From NCBI RefSeq assembly GCF_047511655.1, contig NC_133392.1, positions 27,418,001 to 27,482,000 on the forward strand: a stretch of DNA of 64,000 nt, read 5' to 3'. Below, piece after piece: positions 49,301-58,364 of this stretch (position 1 is the stretch's first letter; every line of letters begins with the position of its first letter). Source of the stretch: Castor canadensis (Eukaryota; Chordata; Mammalia; Rodentia; Castoridae). Below the pieces are notes generated by a model. That model saw nothing but the letters and a program-made list of their open reading frames with translations. It had not been told where the DNA came from and did no database searches. The position numbers and the translations under genes were made by a program.

Positions 49301-51187
49301 CCAACATAAAAGGTAAACTAAGTAATATCATCTTACAATGTTATTACAGGACCACTTCAGATCTTACTAGATTATTTTTATCTTATCAACCATATTTTAT
49401 TAACTTAGGATCCAACTTAAAAGAACTCTCACAATTTAAAAATCCTCTCTAGGAACAGGGGCATGACTCAAATGGTAGAGTGCCTGTCTAGCAAGCTCAA
49501 GGTGCTGAGTTCAACCCCCAGTACAGGGAAAAAAAAAAATTCTCTCTAGAATCCTCATTTATGTATGTTTTCTTTCTCAGTTTTGGTATTAGTGTTTTCT
49601 TACAGCATTGTTATAAATTATAATAAATTATTTCTTACTTATTAAAGACCATAGTGGCTCAAGTGGTAGTGTTCTGCCTAGCAAGCAGAGGCCTGAGTTC
49701 AACCCCCCAGTATAGACAAAAAAAAAAAAAAACAAAAAAAAAAAGGACTCAATTGCTTAAAAGAGGTAACAGTTTAAACTAATTCCTGCCCACTGCCAAC
49801 CTGGGTGGGAATTTTTTGAAGCCATCCACTGAAGAGCGGAACAGTAACACTTTAGAAGTATACAGAACTGAAGGTGGAGAAAAAATGTGACTAAAAGTAT
49901 ACGGCTCTCATCCAATAAATATTGAACTGAAGTTCAATAATCCTCAAACCACCTCCAAGCTTTCCCATCCTCAGCAAAAATTCCAGAGAGCCTTAAATAC
50001 AGACCAGATTCTGTGTCAGTGCACAGGAGCAGGTCATAGCTGCCTCCTCCAAAGAGATGCAAGAGGAAAAATTGAAGGAGAGAGGATTCCCTCTCCTTTA
50101 CTAAAACTTGTCCCAGGTATACTTTGACACTCCCCATGTCCCTGAATTACACATGAGGCAAAACGGCAGGCAACCAAAACGCCAATGCCAGTGACTCACA
50201 ACTCATCCCAAGCCGGTCAGACAGAAGCCTCCACAAGCTCACTCCTCCACAGCCCTTCAGCCACAATCTTCTACCCTCCCATCACACCCTGCCATCTACA
50301 GAGAGACTTCTCAAACATCTGTTAAGTCCACCATCCACTGTCGAAAAGCACTGCAAACCCAAGCAAGACGGAAAAACTTCAAGGCTCTGGGCAAAGTCGA
50401 CTCTAGCAGCCCCTACCTTCCTTCCTGGCCTGGGGCCCCCAGCCCAGGCCAGAGATGGCGGGACCGGCTGAGACACACCCAGTTCCCGGCAGTGTGGCTC
50501 CAGCACGGATACTAGATGCCCGCCAGCCTGGGCCACGGGAGCCACGTGGACATCCCGCCCCCGCCCCCACGTGGACCCGCGCCCCCCCCTCCACCCTGAA
50601 CCCAACCCACGTGGGTGCCCGAGCTGCCTAAAGGGGGAAGGGAGGCAGACAAGTTCTCCCGGGAAAATTGCTCCCCTCACCCCACGTGCTCCGAAAAAGG
50701 AACTGCGGCGCCGGGTTGTTGCAGTCCTCCTCGGCATCCTTAGAAAGAGGTCTTGGCCTTCGACTCCAATTCTGAATCCCTGACCCCCAACCCCCACTGA
50801 GGGCCATGTTTCCGACACCCGGCTCTGTCCCTCCAGCTTTCCCAGAAGAGCTGTAGAGCTCTCGCCCCTGCCGGCGTATCCCCAACAACAGGCTTAGGTC
50901 CACTCAACCCGACTCGACTCCCGCGGCCACCAGATATCGATTCCCAAGTGCTTCCTCCCTTTCCTGTGGCGTCCACGTGTCACCGCCCGGCACACGCCGC
51001 TCTGCTACCAGCCGTGAGCCACCCGCCAGCCTCTCACCTCCCCGCCGCTCACGGCGCCCACGGTTCCATAAGACGCTTGGCTCCAACTCCCCCAACCGCT
51101 CCCGCGGACTCCACCGCCCGGGTCAGGGCCGGGGCCTCCAGTCGGGGGCGGCACGACTCCGTCTCTCCGTCCCCGGCGCGCCGCCAT
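34278..51187 (-). CDS. PPRC1: PPRC1, PGC-1-related coactivator (PRC); 14 coding exons
   Basis: Exons 51038-51187, 45671-45859, 44255-44398, 44046-44147, 41037-43929, 40596-40649, 39366-39423, 38524-38594, 36840-37569, 35442-35582, 35267-35333, 35029-35150, 34665-34816 and 34278-34381 join in frame into 4,977 nt, or 1,658 residues (human about 1,664 from memory). Features in order: N-terminal acidic activation region (exons 2-3), LxxLL box LHKLL (162-166), a long Asp/Pro repeat and proline-rich centre (exon 5), second LxxLL LSSLL (1166-1170), HCF-1-binding DHDY (1289-1292), Arg/Ser domain (about 1440-1505), and an RRM (about 1538-1613) with RNP2 VFIGKI and RNP1 NYGFVTYR. Known role: a nuclear, serum-induced transcriptional coactivator of NRF-1, CREB and ERR-alpha targets in mitochondrial biogenesis. 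Order of domains, length and exon phases make the identification secure. Confidence 0.97.
34665..34816 (-). CDS. PPRC1: PPRC1 coding exon 13, second half of RRM
   Basis: DNYGFVTYRYAEEAFAAIES carries RNP1; then FDLCFGGRRQFCKRSYSDL. TACCAG acceptor, GTGAGT donor. Confidence 0.97.
35029..35150 (-). CDS. PPRC1: PPRC1 coding exon 12, first half of RRM
   Basis: EERRVVFIGKIPGRMTRSEL then KQRFSVFGEIEECTIHFRVQ. Carries RNP2 (VFIGKI). ACGTAG acceptor, GTAAGC donor. Confidence 0.97.
35267..35333 (-). CDS. PPRC1: PPRC1 coding exon 11
   Basis: Twenty-two codons beginning YSSYRSHDHYQRQK and ending in KERAI. TACTAG acceptor, ATA|GTGAGT donor. Confidence 0.94.
35442..35582 (-). CDS. PPRC1: PPRC1 coding exon 10, RS domain
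   Basis: Serine-rich run then SRSRSRSPSPRRRSDRRR. The codon split with exon 11 reads TGG (Trp), where I remember Arg in human. CTCTAG acceptor, GTGAGC donor. Confidence 0.93.
35810..36120 (+). repeat. B1-like and dimeric SINE in PPRC1 intron 9
   Basis: B1-like 35810-35905 followed by a dimer 35908-36120 with an A-rich tail. The rest of this intron (36121-36839) shows nothing I recognise. Confidence 0.75.
36840..37569 (-). CDS. PPRC1: PPRC1 coding exon 9 with DHDY motif and start of RS domain
   Basis: Residues 1222-1463. Starts LTPPATPPHQLWKPLAAVSL. DHDY at 37366-37355 is the HCF-1-binding motif shared by PGC-1 alpha, beta and PRC. The end is Arg/Ser rich (SRSRSRSRSLSPPHKRW). CACACAG acceptor, GTGAGC donor. 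Confidence 0.96.
37780..38505 (+). repeat. L2 LINE relic in PPRC1 intron 8
   Basis: L2 3' wording, antisense to the gene: AAGCCTCAGCTCAGGGG, CCCTTCCCTGGCTCCC, CCTAGACTGTGAGAACCTTA, ATGGAGATCAGATCTCTGTA. Confidence 0.7.
38524..38594 (-). CDS. PPRC1: PPRC1 coding exon 8
   Basis: SIDTPQEKRPLDRLQAPELA then NVA. The acceptor is the tandem CAGCAG. I use the upstream AG (exon from 38594) because it matches the human residue count; the downstream AG would start at 38591 and drop one serine. Confidence 0.92.
39366..39423 (-). CDS. PPRC1: PPRC1 coding exon 7
   Basis: Eighteen complete codons, KKECPLPAPADSLAVGNS. TTTGCAG acceptor; donor is the GTAAGT of CAGG|GTAAGT. Confidence 0.93.
39610..40180 (+). 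repeat. L2-like relic with inserted ID fragment, PPRC1 intron 6
   Basis: AGGTAAGAGTCCAGATTCAT, CTAGTATTCAAGGTTCTACA match the L2 body; a minus ID-like fragment lies at 39716-39790. Confidence 0.5.
40370..40565 (+). repeat. B1-like and ID-like SINEs next to PPRC1 exon 6
   Basis: B1-like 40370-40460 and ID-like 40478-40570 with an A15 tail that ends about 25 bp from the exon 6 donor. Another ID-like copy lies at 40795-40880 in intron 5. Confidence 0.75.
40596..40649 (-). CDS. PPRC1: PPRC1 coding exon 6
   Basis: Seventeen complete codons, IEASDLSSLLEQFEKSE, containing the second LxxLL (LSSLL). CCACAG acceptor, GTGAGG donor. Confidence 0.94.
41037..43929 (-). CDS. PPRC1: PPRC1 coding exon 5, 2.9-kb central exon
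   Basis: Residues 196-1159. From its start: VEMSLSDPPWDFSPPSF, an acidic region, SLSELVRAMHPYCLPNLTHL (shared with PGC-1 family), an Asp-Pro degenerate repeat (about 42480-42860), SLSEYRRRRQQRQ, a long proline-rich stretch, and finally LSFLPTPRTQGPEDVVQAFI. CCTGCAG acceptor, ATTG|GTGAGT donor. No stop interrupts 964 codons. Confidence 0.97.
44046..44147 (-). CDS. PPRC1: PPRC1 coding exon 4 with LxxLL motif
   Basis: Opens directly with LHKLL, the nuclear-receptor-box-like motif, then TLSRTPPERDLITPIDPLGP. CTTAG acceptor; donor GGG|GTAGGC. Confidence 0.95.
44255..44398 (-). CDS. PPRC1: PPRC1 coding exon 3
   Basis: SRLSLEDQNEMSLLTALTEI through LLVSPREGS, 48 codons. LLTALTEILDNADSEN parallels the activation domain of PGC-1 alpha. 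GAGCAG acceptor, GTGAGT donor. Confidence 0.96.
44620..44832 (-). repeat. Variant composite SINE, PPRC1 intron 2
   Basis: Minus-strand copy of the CTTGCAAAGCAGCAG variant with the TTTTGGAGATGAAGTCTTGC left half. Confidence 0.75.
45105..45645 (+). repeat. Two dimeric SINEs, PPRC1 intron 2
   Basis: 45105-45315 (shortened left half) and 45433-45645, the latter ending in (AAAT)n only about 25 bp from the exon 2 donor. Confidence 0.8.
45671..45859 (-). CDS. PPRC1: PPRC1 coding exon 2
   Basis: Sixty-three codons, VLLHEEGDDS to FGSLGE, after a TCCCAG acceptor and before GTGAGC. Includes the acidic/hydrophobic stretch YMDASLISLIEDF, the PGC-1-family N-terminal activation segment. Confidence 0.95.
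45860..49730. repeat. Repeats of PPRC1 intron 1
   Basis: Plus B1-like 46150-46265; ID-like 46430-46505, 46955-47048, 47858-47925, 48795-48885, 49448-49535 and 49640-49728; composite 48350-48560. An L2-type relic (47950-48345 and 48575-48680) is split by that composite. Regions 46510-46830 and 48890-49440 hold nothing I recognise. Confidence 0.6.
50540..50980 (-). promoter_or_regulatory. PPRC1: Cluster of five CACGTG E-boxes in PPRC1 intron 1
   Basis: Palindromic CACGTG at 50543, 50568, 50608, 50683 and 50974, each immediately downstream of PPRC1 exon 1 within the CpG island. This is the MYC/MAX and USF core site. PPRC1 is a recurrent MYC target, so this is a plausible intronic response element. 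Confidence 0.7.
51038..51187 (-). CDS. PPRC1: PPRC1 coding exon 1
   Basis: Fifty codons, MAARRGRRDG to AVSGGE, GC-rich, ending at a GTGAGA donor. The ATG is embedded in the YY1-type sequence AAGATGGCGGC. Confidence 0.95.
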
Positions 51188-51490
51188 CTTGGCCCCTGAA
51201 CACCCAGCGCTGCTCTGATCACCGGCGCCGCCTCGCCCAGCCGATTGTGGGAAGGGAACTACAATTCCCAAAGGACACTGCAAGACTACAAATCCCAGAA
51301 AGACGTGCGGTGAGGCCCACTTGCACTCCGGAAGAGAACCCTGATCTCGCGCGAAGGTTTCTGGGAATAGCAGTCTCTCCACGAAGGCTGGGTGACACGC
51401 GCTCTAGGCGTATTGTAATGCTTAGTTTGTGTTACGCGGGTAAACCAAATTGGAAAGCGCACAGTAACAAGGAAGGTAGTTAACATTTGC
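51188..51490 (-). promoter_or_regulatory. PPRC1: PPRC1 promoter with ZNF143/THAP11-type motifs
   Basis: CpG-rich and lacks a TATA box. Two near-consensus ZNF143 (SBS) motifs, ACTACAATTCCCA at 51258-51270 and ACTACAAATCCCAGAA at 51285-51300, and a degenerate inverted copy, TTTCTGGGAATAGCAGT, at 51358-51374. TCTCGCG at 51345-51351 is half of the TCTCGCGAGA element. Motif identities are from established consensus; occupancy is inference. Confidence 0.7.
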
Positions 51491-51654
51491 ACATCGTTTT
51501 ATTTTTGCTAATTTGTCTAACTGTTGGAACGCCCTCTTTGACGTTCCACCTGCGCTACATTCCTTTCACTTAAGTTCGAGTGGGCCTCTGTTTTGAAACA
51601 ACATCCCCTAGTGGACACGGGGTCTAATCCCATAGTGGCACTACTGCAAATTTA

Positions 51655-54600
51655 CTTTTTTTTTTTTTTTTTTTTTTGGGAGGGCTAAACCAGGCTAGTC
51701 TCTAATTTGCAACCCTCCTGCTTCAGCCTCCCAAACGCTAGGATTACAGATGTGAACTACTATGCTCGTCTTGCAAATTTACTCATAAAATACTGGGTTC
51801 TCCACTCCTCAGCTGTTACACTCAGAAAACCTGTGTTGGGTTCACATTACCAAGTACTGGTCTTTCAAGTACTTTCTTGCAGTCCTTCAAAAACAGTGCT
51901 CCCCTAACTTTATTTTTCTGCATTAAATACTTGAACTTGGAAACATCTTTCATACCCTATTTAATCTACAGAAGCCTTTCTGACTATCCCGACCAATCCT
52001 GATCACTCCCTGTCAGCCCTTACAGCCCATCACTGTCTCTACTGTTCCTCCATTTACCACTTAGGAGCTACTTCATACTGTTTTCCTTTTTTTTGTTTTT
52101 CCTTTTATGGGACTGGGGTTTGAACTCAGGGCTTTGTACTTGCAAAGCAGGCTCTCTACTGCTTGAGCCACACTTTCAGTCCATTTTGCTCTGTTTTTTT
52201 TTTTTTTGGAGATGGGGGATCTCAAGACTATTTGCCTGGGCTGGCCTCTAATCTCTATCCTCCTAATCTCAGCCTCCCAAGTAGCTAGCCACCAGTGCCT
52301 GGCTCTTTCCTTTTTACTTTTTTTTTTTTTTCCTGTGGAACTGGGGTTTGACTTTACTGCCTACACCTTGAGCCACTCCACGATCCCTCTTTTTTGCAGT
52401 GAGTTTTTTTTGAGATACAATCTTGTGAACCCTATTTGTCCAGGGTGGCTTCGAACCCAATCCCAATCCTCCTGATCTCTGCCTTCTGAGTAGCTAGGAT
52501 TACAGGCGTGAGCCACAAGCATTTGGCCACTGTACTGTTTTTTAAATTACAAAAGCTTAAACATTATTTCAAATAGTACAAAACTCTGTGTTGGATCCCA
52601 GTACCACACACACACACAAAAGAGAAAACTTCACTCAAAACTCTGTGCTGGGGGTATAAATAAGTAGTAGAGTGTTTGCCTAGCATGTGACAGACCCTAG
52701 GTTGATTCCCAGTACCTCCAGCAGTGGAAACAAACAAACAAATACTAAAAACCTATATAGAGTTAGAAAATATACTGGAGTAGGAAATCTGAATTGTGCT
52801 TCCCAAATTTAATCCTATTAACCCTTTACTATATATTCATCCACACTTTTTTCTTGCATATACGAAGTATAGAAACACAAATTGATCTTTTGTTCTTGAA
52901 GATCAATTTGTGTGGTTCTACAGCTTGTTTTTTTTTTTTCCACTAAGGATATGTTAATTCATTTACTAGTCAAACTTTGCCCGAGCTCTTAGTAAGAACT
53001 GGTTCCATTATATGATCTACCATGTTTTTTTTTGTTTGGGTGGTGGTGTTGCCATGCTGGGGATGGAAACTAGGGCCTCAGGCATGCTCATCAAGTGCTC
53101 TACTGCTGAGGCACATCCCCAGCCCTTCATTACATGAGAATATCATTATTTAGATATTTGTTTTGTTTTCCACTATCACATATTGTTATTTTGAGCATCA
53201 TCGTATGTGTTGTATACATGTATGTTTGCTTTTTTTGGGTGAGGGGATTTGAGACAGGGTCTCACTATGTAGCCCAGACTGGCCTTGAACCCTTAATTCT
53301 CCTGCCTCAGGAATGCTGGGATTATAGTGTGCCCCACACATCTAGTTATCTTTGCATTTTTATGAAATCTTTCTATAGAATAGGTTCCTTGAAATTTGAT
53401 CAGTGAGTTCAAAGATATATGAACTTGAGCCAGATGTGGTGACACATGCCTGGATTCCCAGCACTCAGGAGGGTAAGGATCTTGAGTTTGAGGTCAACCT
53501 GGGCTATGTAGTGACACCCTGTAATCCTAGCTATTCAGGAGGCAGAGATAAGGAGGAACACGGTTCTAAGCCAGCCTGGGCAAATAGTTTGAGCAACCCT
53601 ATCTCAAAAAAAACCATCACAAAACAGGGCTGGTGGAGTGGCTCAAGGTGTAGACCTTGAGTTCAAGTCCCAGTACCATAAAAAAAAAGATGGATGAACT
53701 TGAAATTCAGTACATAATGCCAAAGTGCCCTTTGGAAAGGTTGCATCAACATACATTCTCAAAAAAAATTCATGTGAAGAGAGGTCTTCCTTTTAGTTGT
53801 CTATTAATCTTCCAAGTTGAGTTTGTTTTATCTTCCTAAGTAGGCTTTCAAAGCCACAAGATCAGAAATGGAATGTTATTCACAATTTTCTCTACAGTCA
53901 TATGAGGGGCAATAATAAAGTTTATTTCCAATAAACTTGGAAATAAAACTGCTTATGAAAAGCTAGTAAGAAAAATACAAGATGCACAAGTTTTTCCTCT
54001 GTGGAAGAAACATCCTCTAAAAGATGCTATTGTTGGGCAGTAGTAAGCACCTGTATCCCAGCTACTCAGACACTGAAGTGGGAGGATTGCTTTAGCCAAG
54101 GAGATTGAGGCCAGCCTTTAACATACCGAGGTCCTGTCTCAAAAAATGAAAAAAAAGTGGTCTGTAAATGTTGTTTGTTTGAGACATTGATTGTGGTGAT
54201 TAGACTTTGGAAAGAAGACTAGTGTAAAAGCAGAACATTTTGCCAAATTTTGCTTTATTCAGCATCTGAAGAAATAATCTGGCAGCAATCGGGAGGCTTG
54301 AGATTCAAGGCCAGCCTGGGCAAATAATTCCCAAGATCCTAGCTCAAAAATACCCAGCACAAAACAGGGCTCGGGGAATGACCAAGTAGTAGAGTATAGG
54401 TAGGAAATAAGAGGTCTGCCCAGGGCAAAAATCTTGAGGCCCTATCCAAAAAATAATAGAAGCAAAAAAGGGTTGAAGGCATGGTTCAAGTAATGAATGT
54501 TGGCTAGCAAGGGTGAGGCCCGAGTTCAAACCATAGTATTGCCCAAAAAAACAAAACAAAACAAACAAAAAAACAAACCAATGAAATAAAATTAAAAATT

Positions 54601-55625
54601 AAAGCTGGGTGCTGGTGGCTCACCTGCTCACCTGTAATCCTTGCTACTCAGGAGACTGAGATTAGGAGAATCGTAGTTCGAAGGCAGCCTGGGCAAATAG
54701 TTCAAGAGATCCTATCTCTAAAATACCCAACACAAAATAGGGCTGGCTGAGTGGTTCAAGTGGTAGAGTGCCAGCACAAGGGTAAGGACCTGAGTTCAAA
54801 CCCCAGCACTGCAGTAAATAAATAAATAAAAATAAAATGGTTAATAGTATGAATTTCACTTCACAAAGTATCCCATCCCACAGATTATAGGCTGTCATTA
54901 AGTTATAGGTTTCACTCCCTCCATTCCATATCCCAAGTCTATCTGCAAGGCATCAGTGACCTCTCTTTCCATTTCTGCCTGCACCACAATTCCCGGAGCT
55001 GCTCCAAAGATCCAAAGATGTTCTTCCCTCTCCATGTCTGATCCATACTAGAAGTAAAGGAACAGAGCACTGGGTCAATTGCTTGTTAGCTGTGATCTTG
55101 AGCAAATTAAAAAGTTACCTATGTTTTCTAAGCCTGGTTCCTCTAGGAGCCAAAACCATTTACCTTAGTCACTGGTTCCACACTACTGAGATGATATTTC
55201 CTTAAAGAAAAATGGGCCAATAGATCTGCCAGGGTGAGAATGAAAGTGGGTGTGGGAGGGGCAATCCTCCCAGAAGCATTAACTTCTGGGACAAAGAAGA
55301 GGGAGAAGAGTAAGGAAGTTCAAATTTATTAACTTCTTGGACTAAGGAGATCTTGCTCAGTGGTAGAGCACTTACTTAGCAGGCAGAAGGCCCTAGGTTG
55401 GATTCCCAGCACCACAGAAAAATGAAAACAAGGGCTAGGGGCACAGTTCAAGAGGTAGAGTGCCTGTCTAGCAAACTCAAGGCCCTGATTTCAAACCCCA
55501 GTACTGAAAAAGAAAAAAAAAAAATCTCTCTGAACCATAGCGTTGTGGTGGTGGGAATGGAACCCAGGGTCTTACACGTGCTAAGCAAGCGCTGTACCAC
55601 TGGGCTACACCCAGCCCTGGACCTG
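51655..55625. repeat. Repeat-rich spacer between PPRC1 and LDB1
   Basis: Minus B1-like 51655-51775; minus composites 52080-52315 and 52318-52528; ID-like 52640-52735; minus ID-like 53025-53125; minus B1-like 53220-53345; plus B1 and dimer 53425-53690; B1-like 54030-54155; fragments 54270-54560; dimer 54603-54830; ID-like 55335-55425 and 55430-55525; minus ID-like 55540-55620. No gene seen. Confidence 0.7.
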
Positions 55626-56079
55626 TTTGCTTGCTTGCTCAATGCAAGTAATAAACAGCACCTTCCATGAACGAGAAGCATATGAATGAGACCATAGCTG
55701 TGAAATGCTTAGCACAGAGCTAAACACACAGTGCATGATAAATAATGTGGGTTTTTTTCTTCATTCCTTGCCTTCATCCACCTTCTCCCACCTAGAAGGG
55801 AACCTCAGATTCAGAGGACCCAAAGACCTCCGTAGGGTAGGTTGTAATCCTCCTTGTCCACCCAAGTAATCACAATCATCAAGGAATCTGGCCAAGCTAG
55901 TTGTATGGAATGAGTGGCCTTAGGGATAAGTGGTGACAGGATTGAGATGAGGCAAATTCATGTACAGTAGAGAAAGAAGGGGGTCAAGGCAGGTATTTTC
56001 CTTTCTCTACAGCACCTCACATTCAGCTCCCTCCTGGCACTTTTCGAATAACAACCTCAAAAGAAGCAGAAAGGTGCTA

Positions 56080-56285
56080 ACATCTAATGGGTACTGACTA
56101 CATGGGGACACTGAGCTAGGTGACTGGGTATATACTGCCTGCTCATCAAGCTGCAGGTATCAATTATAGAGGGTGAAGCTGAAGTTCAGAGTGGGGCAGT
56201 CAGTTGTCCAGGTCATTCTGTCAGTAAAGGGTAAAACTGAGATTCAAATCTAGGTACCAGAACTTCAGGCCAGTTCTGTTGCTTT
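56080..56285 (-). repeat. MIR relic
   Basis: Antisense MIR pattern: GTGCTAACATCTAATGGGTA, GTGAAGCTGAAGTTCAGAG, CTGAGATTCAAATCTAGG. Confidence 0.6.
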
Positions 56286-56382
56286 AGGTTCCTCCTACTC
56301 CCTGTAGTGCTAAGCTCTGTCTGGGAGAAAGTGGGAAGGAGATGTACTGTGGCAGGGGATGCTGCCAACCAAATACTTGTGT

Positions 56383-56387
<5 letters not shown>

Positions 56388-56420
<33 letters not shown>
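56388..56420 (+). repeat. (GT)n microsatellite
   Basis: About 16 uninterrupted GT units upstream of LDB1. Confidence 0.95.
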
Positions 56421-57479
56421 ACGGGTATAGCTATAGCTTCCTCCCTTGGTACCCCTGGTGGGGGTGGGGGTGGGAAAACTAGAGGTTGAGTAATCCACAA
56501 TGTGGAGCTCCCCCATCCTAAACACACTGGAGGGGATGTCCCCAATCCTTGAGAGGCCCTCTTTTCATTCTCCAGGCTCTGCATCCTTCCATCATTTCGT
56601 GCTCCTCAGCAAAAATACAAGGTGGAGAGAAGGGGGTCCCATAAACACTGTGGCCTGCTCATCTGTAACCCTCCCCCAAGCCAGTCAAGCCAGCTGTGCA
56701 GACTCTGAGCCAGAGTAAGGAAACCAAACAGCCTTCTCAACCAATCCCCTCTAAGTAACAAAGGGGAGGACCCCCTCCCTACTTAATTTGGGCCACAACC
56801 CCTATGGAGGGGACCTTAGCCTAGCTCCCCAGCGTCCACCCCCCCCCAGCCCACCCAGAAGCTTGAGGAAAAGCTAGCAGCTGGGGACCCCATGAACTCT
56901 CTCCTACAGGCTCTTCCCTCCTCTCTCTCCTCCCAGCTAATAGGTATTTCCTGTTTATGAGGCAGCCAGGGCAGGGCTTTTGGGAAGGGATGGAGATGGG
57001 CCTTCCCTCCTAGGACTGGGTAGGGGAGTCCTTAAAGACTGCCTGAAGGTTGGGAGGCTTTTCCCTGGAGAAGTGTTTTTCACAGTGACCATTCCCCACC
57101 CCCCCACCTTATGGCCTCTGGCCCTGCAGGTAGAGGGCACATGAAGGAATCTGTTTCCTGTTCTCCCACCTCAGAAACCCTCAAACAGCAGCTTTCAAGC
57201 AGGGGTTGGGGGCCTGGGTGACAGAGGCGCCAGGGTTGGAAAGGGAAAAAGGGGGAAGAGAAGAGTGTATTCTCCCTCCCTAGTCCAATCTAGTGGTCAT
57301 TTCGCAGCCCTCTTCCCCCCACCCCCAGCAAAACGCGGATCCAGGCCCTTAGACGGGGGAGGGGACCCCACTTAATTAACCCTTTTAGCTCCAGTCCCAA
57401 CAGGTTTAGCAGGCAAGGAGTAACTGGTTAATTTTGGAAGGGGGTGAGTTTAGGGGTTACTATGAGAATTAAAATGTTT
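56421..57479. other. Single-copy sequence upstream of LDB1
   Basis: No repeat recognised. Contains AT islands CTTAATTAACCC (57372-57383) and TAACTGGTTAATTTTGG (57421-57437) in otherwise GC-rich DNA, possible distal regulatory sequence. No gene. Confidence 0.4.
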
Positions 57480-57944
57480 CTTTTCCCACTCAGCTTCGGG
57501 TGGGGCGCGCGCAACAAGGGGTGTCTAGAATCAGACTGGGGTCTCAGCAGAAACCACGGGCAGAGGTCACCAGTCCCTTTCCCCTCCTGGAGCGCGGCCT
57601 AGAATGGAGAGAGAGCTATACCTCAATGCCCATCCTGGCTCCGCCTTTCCCAGTCCCCGCTCCCGCACCGCTACGCTCCTAACCCGCGCACCCGGAGGAC
57701 GGACTCCGAGAGCGACGCATCGCCTCCTAACGCTCCCCCTCGCCCTCCCTTTCTGGGGTCTCAGCCTCGGTCTCCTTTTTTAAAAGCTGCGTCACGTGCG
57801 TGCAGTTCCCCTGAACGCTCCCGGCCCCACAGCCGCCCGCCCGCCGCGCGGCGCACGCACGTCGTCGCTGGCTGCGCGCTCTCCCGGGTCACTTTGACAC
57901 GGCTCTCCCCTCCCACTAGCAGGACAATTAGCATATTAATAAAG
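57480..57944 (+). promoter_or_regulatory. LDB1: LDB1 upstream promoter region, CpG island
   Basis: Strong CpG enrichment begins near 57500. An isolated A/T block (ACAATTAGCATATTAATAAA, 57924-57943) containing an ATTAGCAT octamer-like site and a TATA-like TATTAATAAA sits just before the leader, the only such block in the island. GC boxes flank it. Confidence 0.55.
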
Positions 57945-58364
57945 CCCGGCCCAGCCCGGTTGGGGCAGGAGAGCCGGCGCCCGCGAGGAAGAGAGCGGGG
58001 AGCTCGAGCGCGAGCTCCGGCGCGAGGGCCAGGGGGGCGAGCGGCGGCGGCGGGGAGGGCGGCGGGAGCGCACAGACACGCACACGCACACGCGCACACA
58101 CGGACACACCACTCCGGGGACGCACACCCGCGCGCACACACGCAGAGGCAGCTCGCCTTCCTGCCTGGCTTCCTTCCTGTCTGCTCCGCGCCTGACAGGC
58201 CCCTCGTTGCAGCCAGGGGCCGCCCGCACCGGACTGAGGCCGGGGAAAGCCGGCGGCTAGGGCAGCGGGGGCCGCGGGTGGCGGCAGCGGCTCATGCCCG
58301 GCCTGTCCCTGCGAGGGGCGGGCACCGTGACTCGGCTGGGCCCCCAGCGGCGGGCGATGTGAAG
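57945..58364 (+). other. LDB1: LDB1 exon 1a 5' UTR
   Basis: GC-rich leader upstream of the MSVGCACP start. Contains a 22-codon uORF (58294-58362) that ends with ATG-TGA two bases before the main ATG, and an alternating CA/CG stretch at 58076-58145. The transcription start is inferred from the AT-rich core at 57923-57943 and is approximate. Confidence 0.55.
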
